This document shows positions 26,824 through 36,849 of a stretch of 64,000 nucleotides of DNA, in pieces. The notes under the pieces were generated by a model, which worked only from the letters and a program-made list of their open reading frames with translations, was not told the DNA's origin and ran no database searches. Source of the DNA: Chitinophaga pinensis (lineage in GTDB: Bacteria; Bacteroidota; Bacteroidia; Chitinophagales; CAMDFR01); the NCBI GenBank assembly GCA_945872405.1, contig CAMBZT010000006.1, positions 1 to 64,000 of the forward strand. The letters run 5' to 3'. The translations under genes were made by a program, and so were the position numbers. Numbering within the stretch: the stretch's first letter is position 1; each line of letters begins with the position of its first letter.

Positions 26824-29800
26824 TTAATGAATAACCACCAGTTTTTTATTTATTGTTTGTTGTCCTTTTTTTACTTGTACAACATAAACTCCGTTTGCTA
26901 AGGCGTTTGTGCTAATTGTCGTATAAGCATCGTTGGTTATGTGCTTTGTTTGTTCTGCGCCATTCTCGTTGTATATTGTTAACTCCTTTTTACCTTCAAA
27001 ATTTAGTTCAATGGTTACAAAATTATTTGAGGGATTGGGATAAACATTGATTTGGTCTGCGGCTATCAGTGGCTCTGTAATGTCAACTCTTGAAACAATG
27101 AAATTTGCAACGAAAGTTGTATTTGAATCCATATTATTGGAGAAACTATTCAATAATGTATCCGCGATAAAAGAATTACTTGTCCAATTCGCAAAAGCAT
27201 AGCCAACATTTGCTTTTGCAGAAATTTCTACTGGGTTGCCATCAAAATACACGCCAGTCCAAGGGTATTGTGGTGCGGTCACTGTGCTAATTCTAACTTG
27301 TCCTGCTCCTGGAGGATAGACATCTAGGGTGATGTCTACCTTTTTTACTAGGCCAAACTGAGCGATTGTCTGATCACGGGCATAGGCGCTTCTATTATCA
27401 ATAAAATCTTTGAACGCATTTTTTGTTGCTAAAAATTCGTCAATATGCGTCGAAACATTATTTGTATCGCTGTCTTGCCACCTTAATATCTGTCTTCTCC
27501 ACTCAGGCCTTGCCTCTGACCACATTTGCTCCAGTTTTTTATTGGTCGAGTCTTGCAAAAAGGCGGTATTCATCAAGTCCGCATATCTGTTAATGTAAAA
27601 ATTTTTGTATTTATTGTTTTCCAATAGCTTATAATATAAATCAACAAAGGTGTTTCCTGTGTTGGAGGCAACATAATCATAACCATTGTCCCAATAGTTT
27701 CCCCACCCCGCTAATCCCCATTCCATATCCTGTAAGGCCATCTTCCAGCGATTGTCAAGGTTTCTCATTCTTACAGCCTTCATGTTATTCCATAACCAAT
27801 CAAAATTTGTCCACCAATTCTCAGTTGCAAAGTAGTCTGCATAATTATCGCAATCAAGTCGTGTCTTGGCATCGTCATAAAAAGCAGGAGATGCGGGATC
27901 TAAAGACATTATCTGTGCATGTGTAGCATACCATCCGGTATCGGAGCCCTCAAGTGTTTGAATTACGCCAGCTCCTGTAGAATAAGAAACGGATAGAATA
28001 TCTGTGCTGTCATTATCGCAGTCAAACTCGTTTTTTAAAAAATCGTCTGTATATTTTTCTCTTAATTCATACAACCCAAAATACTGCCCATTGATAAAAA
28101 CAACTATCGGTCTGTAGGCATTATAAATTGCAAAGGTGTCGGCATTACTACATCTTTCCATGAAACCCTCTTTGAAGAAAACATTATTCCAAAAATTACT
28201 TCCGTTTCTCAGATATGAACTTGATGTGTGTTCGGTATTCGGCTTATCTGGCAACAAAACAGCGTCTATTTCTTTGTCACCAAAAATTTTGTGATCATAA
28301 TCTAACCTAAAGCTTCTTTGTGGATTATATCTACTGCCACCAGCGCCACCGTCCACTTTTATTGCTGAGTTTTGTGAAGCCACCAGCATCTTGTTTTCAT
28401 CAAAAATGTCTATATGACAAGGAACTTTAAAAGTGTACCAGGGGTTGTCAATAATTCCCCAGCCGCCATATAAATCAACGTCATCGGCATTGATAGAATA
28501 CACGGGTACAGTGAAGCTGTCGTTCATAATATAGGTCGCTGAGGTTGATGCACTAGGAAGAATGCTTCCTGCACTAAAACATCTTGCTTTGAGAATGGTA
28601 GTGGTTGAGAATGATAAGATTGATGAATAAATTGGAGATGCGGATGTTGGTGTTTGCCCATCAACAGTATATCTCACAACGCTCCCACCCCCTGCTGTAT
28701 TTACTATGGAAACATTAATTGTTCCATTATAAATTCCACTTGACAAACTAATAATTGGCTTTGTAAAATGTGTCAAATATCCTATCGATCCATTATTTGA
28801 TGAGCCGGGAGTTGGTGTATCAAAATAACGATAATTGCTAGATCCATCATTTAAAAGACCAGCGCTTTCATTTAAATTTAAATCATAGACACCTACTTTG
28901 TTTTGGTTTACGAGGCTAAGATTATTTAAATATAGGGAGTCTCCCGTATTTTCGAGTTGGAAATTTGAATGGATGTTACCACTAAAAGAAGAGGCTAACC
29001 ACGCAGGAGGACTACTAAAATAGGACGCCGCATCGTCTACGCCTAATGTTAGATATGGTGTTGACGTTAGATCGCTAGATAATATATCGCTGTTGTGGAT
29101 TTCTAATGAGAAGATGTTGGTTCCTGTTCGTAGGGCAGACTTAAACACTGCTACATCTAAAGGAAAAGATTCAGGACTTGGCGCTCCACCATACATAATT
29201 GCTTCGTGATCTGCAGAAACTTCGTCCCATGCAGGTGGCGAACCCAACAATCCCGATCTGGCAATTTCAACCCCGTTCATGTATGCAACAAAACCATCGT
29301 CATAATCCATGTGCAATAGCGCATTATCAATTTTTGACGTGTCTGGAATAGAAAAACTGAATCGCATATAAACCGAGTAACAGTTTGGTACAATTGTCGC
29401 ATCATCGCCATCTCCATACCCAATACTGCTTGCTCCCGATAACCAAGACGCATCGTTAAAGCCGGGGGCAACCCAAGTGGATGTAATAGTTGCATCGCTT
29501 ACTTTGTATTTGCAAGCGTCGCCTATCTTAATGGCGCCCTCCCAATGGTAGCCAGACACTCCGCTGGTATATGCTCCCCTATTTTTGCTTGACAAATAAA
29601 TTATCTGAAACTCGCCAGGTGCAAGTAATTTTGTTGGTAATCTAAATTTACTTGGTTTGCTTCTTTTGTCGCTCAAATAATATTGATCTAAATTGACTGC
29701 CGACGAGCCCGCATTGTATAATTCTGCCCACCCTTTGTATTCTCCATCTTCATCTGCTATGGTGCTCTTATTCGCATAGCTTATCTCGTTAATTTTTAAC

Positions 29801-29859
29801 TGGGAAAAAACACTTGCAGAGGTTAACGCACAGATTATTAATATCAGAACTTTTTTCAT
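26824..29859 (-). CDS. Large secreted CotH-kinase-like protein with T9SS C-terminal sorting domain
   Basis: The 1011-residue protein has a signal peptide (cut near SVFSQ). A lamin-tail-like domain spans ~20-100, and a chitobiase/hexosaminidase C-terminal-type Ig domain spans ~365-440 (VRYTVDGQTPT). A CotH region follows at ~450-790 (IKVDGGAGGSRYNPQRSFRLD, YELREKYTDD, NWWTNFDWLWNN, WKMALQDMEWGL). An InlB-B/Listeria-Bacteroides-type repeat lies near ~870-935. The C-terminus is a T9SS sorting domain (VYPNPSNNFVTIEL, GVYVVQV, KKLVV). CotH family proteins are atypical kinases of spore coats; secreted bacterial homologues are poorly understood. Confidence 0.88.
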   Translation of the reverse strand: MKKVLILIICALTSASVFSQLKINEISYANKSTIADEDGEYKGWAELYNAGSSAVNLDQYYLSDKRSKPSKFRLPTKLLAPGEFQIIYLSSKNRGAYTSGVSGYHWEGAIKIGDACKYKVSDATITSTWVAPGFNDASWLSGASSIGYGDGDDATIVPNCYSVYMRFSFSIPDTSKIDNALLHMDYDDGFVAYMNGVEIARSGLLGSPPAWDEVSADHEAIMYGGAPSPESFPLDVAVFKSALRTGTNIFSLEIHNSDILSSDLTSTPYLTLGVDDAASYFSSPPAWLASSFSGNIHSNFQLENTGDSLYLNNLSLVNQNKVGVYDLNLNESAGLLNDGSSNYRYFDTPTPGSSNNGSIGYLTHFTKPIISLSSGIYNGTINVSIVNTAGGGSVVRYTVDGQTPTSASPIYSSILSFSTTTILKARCFSAGSILPSASTSATYIMNDSFTVPVYSINADDVDLYGGWGIIDNPWYTFKVPCHIDIFDENKMLVASQNSAIKVDGGAGGSRYNPQRSFRLDYDHKIFGDKEIDAVLLPDKPNTEHTSSSYLRNGSNFWNNVFFKEGFMERCSNADTFAIYNAYRPIVVFINGQYFGLYELREKYTDDFLKNEFDCDNDSTDILSVSYSTGAGVIQTLEGSDTGWYATHAQIMSLDPASPAFYDDAKTRLDCDNYADYFATENWWTNFDWLWNNMKAVRMRNLDNRWKMALQDMEWGLAGWGNYWDNGYDYVASNTGNTFVDLYYKLLENNKYKNFYINRYADLMNTAFLQDSTNKKLEQMWSEARPEWRRQILRWQDSDTNNVSTHIDEFLATKNAFKDFIDNRSAYARDQTIAQFGLVKKVDITLDVYPPGAGQVRISTVTAPQYPWTGVYFDGNPVEISAKANVGYAFANWTSNSFIADTLLNSFSNNMDSNTTFVANFIVSRVDITEPLIAADQINVYPNPSNNFVTIELNFEGKKELTIYNENGAEQTKHITNDAYTTISTNALANGVYVVQVKKGQQTINKKLVVIH

Positions 29860-30123
29860 TTTCTAGCTTTTGACAATAAAAGTAACGCTTTTTTGCTTTT
29901 TGGCTACCTTTTAGTACCTTTTTGTTGTGTTTTTGTTAATATAACACATTCTAAATTGTTTGTATTTGCTATCTTTTTTTCGTGCTCGCTTTGATTGTCT
30001 CTCGTTTTATTGCAATAAACATCTCTTAACCTTTTTGTTTCTTGCTGAGACAAATATAAAAGACATAAAGAATACGAATCGTCAGTAGGGTTTTGCGAAA
30101 CAAGGTTGTTTTTTTTCTAAAAT

Positions 30124-30157
30124 AGCGCTCTGTTTTAAAGAAAAGAAGCGCTCTGTT
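30124..30157. repeat. 11-bp direct repeat in the uvrA upstream region
   Basis: AGCGCTCTGTT occurs at 30124-30134 and 30147-30157, offset by 23 bp. The second copy overlaps the expected -33 region of the predicted uvrA promoter. Two same-side copies about two helical turns apart suggest a possible operator. The rest of the 336-bp gap (29860-30195) is T-rich and shows no other feature. Confidence 0.45.
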
Positions 30158-30172
30158 CTCCATGATTAGTAT

Positions 30173-30180
30173 TACTTTTG
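30173..30180 (+). promoter_or_regulatory. -7 box for uvrA
   Basis: TACTTTTG matches TAnnTTTG and ends 15 bp before the ATG at 30196, predicting a leader of only about 9 nt. No TTG is present at the expected -33 position, consistent with activator- or repressor-dependent use. Confidence 0.5.
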
Positions 30181-30195
30181 CTTCTCATTTTAATC

Positions 30196-33024
30196 ATGAA
30201 CAACAAACAAGAATTTATTGATATTTGTGGTGCGCGCGTTCATAATCTAAAGAACATCGATATCTCCATTCCAAGAAACCAATTGGTGGTGATTACCGGG
30301 ATTTCTGGTAGTGGCAAATCTTCTTTAGCTTTCGATACAATTTATGCAGAAGGACAAAGGCGATATCTTGAAAGTTTTTCTGCATATGCTAGACAGTTTA
30401 TTGGTGGCATGGAACGACCAGACGTAGACAAAATTACTGGGTTGAGTCCTGTGGTTTCAATTGAACAAAAAAGTACGAGCAATAATCCTCGCTCCACCGT
30501 AGGTACCGTTACAGAAATTTACGACTTTTTACGCTTACTCTTTGCTAGAGCGGGAGAGGCGTTTTCTTATAACACTGGGAAGAAAATGGTAAAGTTTACC
30601 GAGAACCAAATTCTAGAAAATATTCACACAAATTTTGCTGATAAAAAAATTGTTTTTTTGGCTCCTGTTATCAAAAGTCGTAAAGGGCATTATCGCGAAC
30701 TTTTTGAACAAATCAGAAAGAACGGCTACATAAAAGCGCGTATAGATGGAGAAATTGTTGACATAAAACCAAAGCTTCAACTTGATAGATATAAAATTCA
30801 TGATATTGATGTGGTGATTGACCGCTTAACAATTAAGAAGGAAAACGAGGATCGGATTCGAAAAAGTGTTCAAACCGCCCTAAAAATGGGTGAGGGAAAC
30901 ATGGTGCTAGTTGAGTTTGAAAATCTTAGTTCGCATCATTTTAGCAGTCATTTAATGTGTACCGATACCGGCATTGCCTACGACGAACCATCACCAAATA
31001 ATTTTTCTTTTAACTCTCCCTATGGTGCTTGTTTAAACTGTAAAGGACTCGGAATAAAACACGAAGTACCTTTTGACTCTCTTGTGCCAAACACAAAGCT
31101 CAGTATTGCAGTTGGTGGTATTGCGCCACTAGGCGAACAACGAGAGTCACAAATCTTTACTCAGTTAAAAAAAATTGCTAAACGGACAGGATTTGATTTG
31201 TTTGACCCAATAGATAAAATACCCAAAGATGCTTTAAATTATATTTTATTTGGTGGCGAGGCTTTTGACGAAGACGTCTTTGAAGACGAAATTGGTTCTG
31301 ATGACAAATGGTACACGCTAGAAAATGGTGGTGTAGCAGGAATGCTCAGAAGATGTTATAAATCTACGTCTTCTGAACCGCTTAGAAGATGGGCGGAAGA
31401 GTATATGGAAACTCAGGTTTGTCCTGATTGCTTGGGGTTGCGGTTAAAAAAAGAATCTTTGTGGTTTAAAATCTCAGATAAAAATATTGGCGAACTTTGC
31501 CATATAGACATTACAATGCTAGGTGCTTTTTTTTCTGATATTGAACTACGGTTAACTGACAAACAAAATTTAATTGCGAAGGACGTGTTAAAAGAAATCA
31601 GGTCGAGAATTGGCTTTTTAAATGATGTAGGCCTTGATTATTTAAAACTAAATAGGCCCGCTAGAAGTCTTAGTGGTGGTGAGTCACAACGAATTCGATT
31701 GGCGACACAAATTGGTTCGCAACTTACGGGTGTTACATATATCCTTGACGAGCCTAGCATTGGATTACACCAGCGAGACAACGTCCAGCTGATTAAAGCG
31801 TTAAAATCGTTAGCTAATAGTGGGAATTCTGTAGTGGTGGTAGAACACGATAAAGATATAATGTTGGAGGCTGATTATATTATTGATATTGGGCCTGGGG
31901 CTGGGGTTCGCGGAGGAGAGATTGTGGGCCAAGGAACTCCTGCTGTTTTTCTAAAATTAAAAACCGAAACCGCTCTTTTTTTAAGTAATAAAAAACGTAT
32001 TGAAATTCCTAAAAAAAGACGCCTCGGGAATGGGAAATTATTGGAGCTGATTGGCGCTTCTGGCAATAATTTAAAAAATATTTCTGTTTCCTTTCCGCTT
32101 GGCAAATTTATAGTAGTAACCGGTGTTTCTGGTTCGGGAAAATCTTCTTTGATCACAGAAACCTTATATCCCATTCTAAATAAATACTTTTTTCGGGCCG
32201 TTAAAAAACCTTTAGAATATAAAAAAATTAAAGGAATTGACGAAATCGATAAAATTATTGAAATAGACCAATCTCCAATAGGAAGAACCCCTAGAAGCAA
32301 CCCCGCAACCTATATAAAATTGTTTGACGAAATCAGAACGCTTTATGCCGGCCTACCTGAGTCTAAAATTAGAGGCTACAAAACGGGACGTTTTTCCTTT
32401 AATGTAAAAGGAGGGCGTTGTGAAGAATGCCTGGGTGGTGGCATGAAAATTATTGAAATGAATTTTCTTCCCGACGTTACCGTTTTTTGTGAAAAATGTA
32501 TGGGTAAAAGATATAATAGAGAAACATTAGAAGTTAGGTATAAAGGGAAATCTATCGGAGATGTTTTAGAGATGAGAATTGATGACGCCTTGCCTTTTTT
32601 TGAAAATATTCCTAAGATACATCGCAAGCTAGAAACCCTTCATGATGTTGGTTTGGGATATCTTGCGTTAGGTCAATCTTCAACCACTATTAGCGGCGGC
32701 GAAGCACAAAGGGTAAAACTAAGTGCCGAACTAAGCAAAAAAGATACAGGGAAAACCTTTTATATTTTAGATGAGCCCACCACGGGACTTCATTTTGAAG
32801 ACATTCGTGTATTGTTGAACGTGTTAAATAAGTTGGTTGAGAAAGGTAATACGGTATTGGTTATCGAACATAATATGGATGTAATTAAAGTGGCCGATCA
32901 TATAATTGACGTTGGTCCCGAAGGAGGAGACAAAGGTGGAAAGATCGTTGCAGAAGGAACCCCCGAAGAAATTATTAAAAATAAAACTAGCCATACGGCA
33001 AGATTTTTAAAATTAGAGTTTTAA
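30196..33024 (+). CDS. uvrA: UvrABC system protein A
   Basis: This is the 942-residue damage-sensing ATPase of nucleotide excision repair. Two ABC modules are visible: Walker A GISGSGKSS near residue 34 and GVSGSGKSS near residue 642, each with signature SGGE segments (SLSGGESQR and TISGGEAQR) and Walker B ILDEPSIGLH and ILDEPTTGLH. Zinc-finger Cys pairs appear as CLNCKG/CPDCLG and CEECLGG/CEKCMG. The start is ATG 30196, since the frame otherwise begins with a TTG at 30178 inside the predicted promoter. The gene stands alone, divergent from the CotH gene. Confidence 0.97.
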   Translation: MNNKQEFIDICGARVHNLKNIDISIPRNQLVVITGISGSGKSSLAFDTIYAEGQRRYLESFSAYARQFIGGMERPDVDKITGLSPVVSIEQKSTSNNPRSTVGTVTEIYDFLRLLFARAGEAFSYNTGKKMVKFTENQILENIHTNFADKKIVFLAPVIKSRKGHYRELFEQIRKNGYIKARIDGEIVDIKPKLQLDRYKIHDIDVVIDRLTIKKENEDRIRKSVQTALKMGEGNMVLVEFENLSSHHFSSHLMCTDTGIAYDEPSPNNFSFNSPYGACLNCKGLGIKHEVPFDSLVPNTKLSIAVGGIAPLGEQRESQIFTQLKKIAKRTGFDLFDPIDKIPKDALNYILFGGEAFDEDVFEDEIGSDDKWYTLENGGVAGMLRRCYKSTSSEPLRRWAEEYMETQVCPDCLGLRLKKESLWFKISDKNIGELCHIDITMLGAFFSDIELRLTDKQNLIAKDVLKEIRSRIGFLNDVGLDYLKLNRPARSLSGGESQRIRLATQIGSQLTGVTYILDEPSIGLHQRDNVQLIKALKSLANSGNSVVVVEHDKDIMLEADYIIDIGPGAGVRGGEIVGQGTPAVFLKLKTETALFLSNKKRIEIPKKRRLGNGKLLELIGASGNNLKNISVSFPLGKFIVVTGVSGSGKSSLITETLYPILNKYFFRAVKKPLEYKKIKGIDEIDKIIEIDQSPIGRTPRSNPATYIKLFDEIRTLYAGLPESKIRGYKTGRFSFNVKGGRCEECLGGGMKIIEMNFLPDVTVFCEKCMGKRYNRETLEVRYKGKSIGDVLEMRIDDALPFFENIPKIHRKLETLHDVGLGYLALGQSSTTISGGEAQRVKLSAELSKKDTGKTFYILDEPTTGLHFEDIRVLLNVLNKLVEKGNTVLVIEHNMDVIKVADHIIDVGPEGGDKGGKIVAEGTPEEIIKNKTSHTARFLKLEF

Positions 33025-33173
33025 TATTTACACAAACTAACTTTTATAGGCGCCTTTTTTGTGTGACAATCTCTTATTGTTTTATCGGTTTTTGTTTTTC
33101 TCTCTTTCATCTTCTTTGGCGACAAAATAAACACTTGGGATTTTTGGCCTTGAAACAACTATATAGGGCTATA

Positions 33174-34397
33174 TTACTTTAAGCTAACATTTCTATTGGC
33201 CGCTTTGGTTGCGGGATAAATGGCGGCAATGAAGCTAATGCTAATAACAATTAAAAAGGTAATAGAGAAGTCTTGTAAATGCATTTCTACGGGATACGAA
33301 TCTATGATGAAGCTTCCGCTGCCCTGCAGTTTTACTAAACCGAAACTTTCTTGTAACAGACAAATTACAAAACCAAAAAACATTCCAATGCTTGCGCCAA
33401 TAGCGGCACCCAAAACCCCTTCTGCTATAAATATGTTCCTTATCATTGACTTTGTGGCTCCCATTGCTTTTAAAATCGTTATGTCTTTTTGTTTGTCCAT
33501 CACCAACATAGACAATGAACCAATAATGTTAAAAGATATAATGAAAAGAATAAAGCTCAAAATAACATAAACGGCGAGGCGCTCTGTCTTTACCACTTTG
33601 TACAATGATTCGTTTTGTTGCAGCCTGTCCTTTACCAAATAGTTTTTTCCCATGACTGTTTTTATCCTTGCTATTACTTCCTTGGCGTTTGATCCGTCTA
33701 TTGTTTTAATTTCTAGGCTAGTCGCTTTTGAATACTCATTAAGTAATTCTTCGGTTAGCGCGTATGGTAAGATGACATACTTGCTATCAAATTCTTGTTG
33801 TATAGCAAACACACCTACAGGCAGGGCTAAATTTTTTTCGAACGCATCTTCAGGGTTTAGGTAAACTCGCCTTCCTTTTTTAGGAACCAAAATTTGCATT
33901 TTTAGGACAGGATCTTCCATTTCTGTGTTCAGAACCTGATCAATTGCGGCACCTATAACTGCTTGATAACGACCACTATTCTCTAATTCATACTTTCCAA
34001 ATAAAATAAATGAATCTATTCCTGTAATTTCCTTAAAATTACTCTCTACGCCTTTTATGGTGGCTATGTTTTCCTTGTCATTGTATTTTATGTATGCGTT
34101 CTCTTCCAATGATCTTGACACATACATTACTCCATCAATTTTTTTAAGCTGGGAGATTAAATTCGTATCTGCGTCAAATGTTTTTCCTAGGATGCTTGTT
34201 ACTTTAATGTCTGGATAAAACGCATTATATAGTTTTTTTACAAGTCCTTCAAATCCATTAAATACAGAAAGAATAACAATCAAAAACATAGCTCCTCCGC
34301 CCATGCCAGTCATGCTTATTCTGCTTATAATGTTTATTGCGTTGGTAGATTTCTTTGAGAAAAGATACCTCGTTGCAATCTGAAAGGAAATATTCAA
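33174..34397 (-). CDS. LolE/FtsX-type ABC transporter permease
   Basis: The protein has an N-terminal helix, a large extracytoplasmic domain (~45-255) and three C-terminal helices, the MacB/FtsX permease layout shared by LolC/LolE. The segment RYLFSKKSTNAINIISRIS is characteristic. Homologues typically start MNIxxxIAxRYLFSKKS, so I place the start at TTG 34397 (MNISFQIATRY), 22 bp after the rbfA stop. A longer frame reaches a TTG at 34451 within rbfA. Likely role: lipoprotein release from the inner membrane; the ATPase partner is not adjacent. The pairing with rbfA recurs in this phylum. Confidence 0.85.
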   Translation of the reverse strand: MNISFQIATRYLFSKKSTNAINIISRISMTGMGGGAMFLIVILSVFNGFEGLVKKLYNAFYPDIKVTSILGKTFDADTNLISQLKKIDGVMYVSRSLEENAYIKYNDKENIATIKGVESNFKEITGIDSFILFGKYELENSGRYQAVIGAAIDQVLNTEMEDPVLKMQILVPKKGRRVYLNPEDAFEKNLALPVGVFAIQQEFDSKYVILPYALTEELLNEYSKATSLEIKTIDGSNAKEVIARIKTVMGKNYLVKDRLQQNESLYKVVKTERLAVYVILSFILFIISFNIIGSLSMLVMDKQKDITILKAMGATKSMIRNIFIAEGVLGAAIGASIGMFFGFVICLLQESFGLVKLQGSGSFIIDSYPVEMHLQDFSITFLIVISISFIAAIYPATKAANRNVSLK

Positions 34398-34419
34398 AAT
34401 AGTGCGATTTCTTTTTTTC

Positions 34420-34812
34420 TTATTTTTCTGCTGCCGAGTTAGATTGGCCAAGGTCCTTTCTTTTTTCTTCTATTTCCTTAAAAATATTGTCCATTTTATA
34501 GACATAATCTAAGGTATCATCTAAAAAAAAATCAATTTCCGGGATTTTCCTTAATTGGTGTCTTGTCTCGTTTCCTATTAAGCCCCTAATTTTTGATGTA
34601 TTTTGTTTTATCAAGAGCAGGGTTTCTTCGTTGTTAGTAGCATTAAAAATGCTAAAATAAAACCTTGCCGTGGAAAGATCGGGAGACACCACAACATTTG
34701 TTACGGTTACAAGGCATTTTGTGCCAAAGATGTTTGAGCCCTCTCTTGAAAATATTTTGCTAAGCGTTTCCTTTAGTAAGGTGCCTACTTTTTTTAATCT
34801 TATGTTGTCCAT
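34420..34812 (-). CDS. rbfA: 30S ribosome-binding factor RbfA
   Basis: The 130-residue protein has the KH-like RbfA fold: basic start RLKKVGTLLKETLSKIF, VTVTNVVVSPDLSTARFYFSIF near residues 40-60, a helix IRGLIGNETRHQLRKIPEIDFFLDD-like segment, and a closing Ile-rich helix. RbfA assists late 16S rRNA maturation and cold adaptation. Start ATG is at 34812, and the permease gene follows directly. Family call is firm from motif order and length. Confidence 0.9.
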   Translation of the reverse strand: MDNIRLKKVGTLLKETLSKIFSREGSNIFGTKCLVTVTNVVVSPDLSTARFYFSIFNATNNEETLLLIKQNTSKIRGLIGNETRHQLRKIPEIDFFLDDTLDYVYKMDNIFKEIEEKRKDLGQSNSAAEK

Positions 34813-34942
34813 AGTGAATCTTTTTCCTTATATAGGCAAAAATACGGATTATCATAGCAGAAGTGGTGTACAAACATCAAAATTTATTCGGCCTCATTTT
34901 AAATTCGTGCTATTTATGAATAAAAAGAGATTTGATTATTAT

Positions 34943-34950
34943 TAGCTTTG
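34943..34950 (+). promoter_or_regulatory. -7 box immediately upstream of the ABC exporter start codon
   Basis: TAGCTTTG matches TAnnTTTG, and its last base lies 6 bp before the ATG at 34957. If transcription starts at the usual distance, the mRNA would be leaderless or nearly so. No good -33 TTG is visible. Confidence 0.4.
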
Positions 34951-34956
34951 TCGCTC

Positions 34957-36783
34957 ATGATTAGCAAAGACCTAAAGCGATTATTAACTTATTTAAGAAA
35001 TTATAAACTAAATATTAGTTTAAACTTTCTTTTTAACTTGTTTTTTATTCTTTTTTCTCTTTTTTCTATTGCTACAGTTATACCTTTTCTTAACATAATT
35101 TTTTATAACAATAGCATAGAAAAGCCCGTTCCGGTTAGTTTTGATTCGTCACATGTTAAAGAATTTTTAAGCTATAAAGCGGCGTCTATCGTTTATCTTT
35201 TTCCAGATAAGGCAACGGCATTAACGACTTTGTGTATACTTATAGTTCTTGTTTTTTTACTAAAAAACATTTTTCGTTATGTTGCTATCTATAATATGTC
35301 TTCAATTAGAAATGGTATTGTTAGAGATATTCAAACAGAACTTTACAATAAAATTTTAGTGCTGCCTTTATCTTTTTTTTCCAAAGAAAGAAAGGGAGAT
35401 TTAATGATGAGAATGACTACAGATGTGAAGGAGGTGGAGTATGGTGTCTTAGGCGTCTTGGAAATTATATCTAAAGACCCTTTGTTTATAGGTATTTACC
35501 TTAGTACTCTCTTTCTTATTAGCCAAAAGTTAACTCTTTTTGTGCTCATTATGATGGGCATAATGGGCTTTATCGTTAATAGAATAGGTAAATCTTTAAA
35601 ACGTCAATCTAAAGACGGCCAGGAAAAATTAGGTTTTCTTGTTTCGATGATTGACGAAACAATATCTGGCATCAGGATTATTAATGCTTTTAACACCAAA
35701 CATTTTCTCTCTAAAAAATTTGGTTTTCACAACGAAGGCTACAACAAAGTAATGGTTAAAAACCTTCGAAGGAGAGAGCTTTCTTCCCCATTATCAGAGT
35801 TTTTAATAATTTGTGTTATTAGTTGCGTACTATGGTATGGCGGTTCCTTGGTTTTTAATCACGACATAGCCGCTGATGTTTTAATTGGTTATATGATGGT
35901 TTTTGCCTCGTTGATTGAACCATTTAAAAGAATCAGCAACGCATCATATAACATACAAAAAGGATTGGTCTCTTTTGAAAGAGTAAAGAGCATCTTAGAT
36001 GCGAAAAATAATATTGTAGAAAAGCAAAACGCAATTTCGTTTACGTCCTTTAACGATAGTATTGTGTATGAAAATATTAGTTTTTCATACAATAATTTCG
36101 ACGAGAAAGAGGTTTTAAATAATATAAGCCTGACAATTCAAAAAGGAAAAATGATTGCTTTGGTTGGTCTTTCTGGTAGTGGTAAATCAACACTCGCTGA
36201 TTTGCTTTGTCGTTTCTATGACGTAACAAAAGGAAGCATAAAAATAGATGGCGTAGATATTAGAGACTATAAAATAGATGATATTAGGAAAGTTTTAAGT
36301 GTTGTATCACAGGAGGCTATACTTTTTAATGACACGGTTGCGAATAACATTTCTTTTGGATTGGAAAATGTCAAAGATATAGATATTCAACAAGCCGCTA
36401 AAGTTGCTAATGCGCATGATTTTATTTCAAAACTTCAGTCAGGATACAACACAAATATTGGTGATCGAGGAATGATGTTAAGTGGTGGCGAAAGACAAAG
36501 AATCACTATCGCTAGGGCGGTATTGCGCAACCCGGCAATTCTTGTTTTAGATGAAGCTACCTCGTCTTTAGATAGCGAGAGCGAAAAATTAGTACAAGAT
36601 GCGTTAATAAAACTTATGAAAAACAGAACCTCAATTGTTATCGCTCATCGGCTTTCAACTATTCAATATGCAGACGAAATTATTGTCATGCAAGAAGGAA
36701 TTATTGCGGAAAGAGGAAATCATAATAACTTGATAGGTAAAAACGGATTATACAAAAAATTAGTAGACCTACAGGCTTTTTAA
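34957..36783 (+). CDS. MsbA-like ABC transporter, fused permease and ATPase
   Basis: This 608-residue half-transporter has six transmembrane helices in ~20-320 and a nucleotide-binding domain at ~370-600. The latter shows Walker A LVGLSGSGKST, Q-loop VVSQEAILFN, signature LSGGERQR, Walker B ILVLDEATSSLD and H-loop IAHRLST. The architecture matches MsbA/LipidA- or multidrug-type exporters that work as homodimers. Lipid A or lipid-linked flippase activity is plausible but not proven. I use ATG 34957 rather than the TTG at 34948, which lies inside the predicted -7 box. Confidence 0.92.
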   Translation: MISKDLKRLLTYLRNYKLNISLNFLFNLFFILFSLFSIATVIPFLNIIFYNNSIEKPVPVSFDSSHVKEFLSYKAASIVYLFPDKATALTTLCILIVLVFLLKNIFRYVAIYNMSSIRNGIVRDIQTELYNKILVLPLSFFSKERKGDLMMRMTTDVKEVEYGVLGVLEIISKDPLFIGIYLSTLFLISQKLTLFVLIMMGIMGFIVNRIGKSLKRQSKDGQEKLGFLVSMIDETISGIRIINAFNTKHFLSKKFGFHNEGYNKVMVKNLRRRELSSPLSEFLIICVISCVLWYGGSLVFNHDIAADVLIGYMMVFASLIEPFKRISNASYNIQKGLVSFERVKSILDAKNNIVEKQNAISFTSFNDSIVYENISFSYNNFDEKEVLNNISLTIQKGKMIALVGLSGSGKSTLADLLCRFYDVTKGSIKIDGVDIRDYKIDDIRKVLSVVSQEAILFNDTVANNISFGLENVKDIDIQQAAKVANAHDFISKLQSGYNTNIGDRGMMLSGGERQRITIARAVLRNPAILVLDEATSSLDSESEKLVQDALIKLMKNRTSIVIAHRLSTIQYADEIIVMQEGIIAERGNHNNLIGKNGLYKKLVDLQAF

Positions 36784-36849
36784 TTTTTTGATTGACCATC
36801 CTTGTACTTTGCTTGTGAATATGAAAATATCTTTATTAATTAATTAGTT

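Noticed and set aside
31875-32300. 141-residue minus-strand ORF inside uvrA
   Set aside because: Antisense shadow of a strongly conserved coding region.
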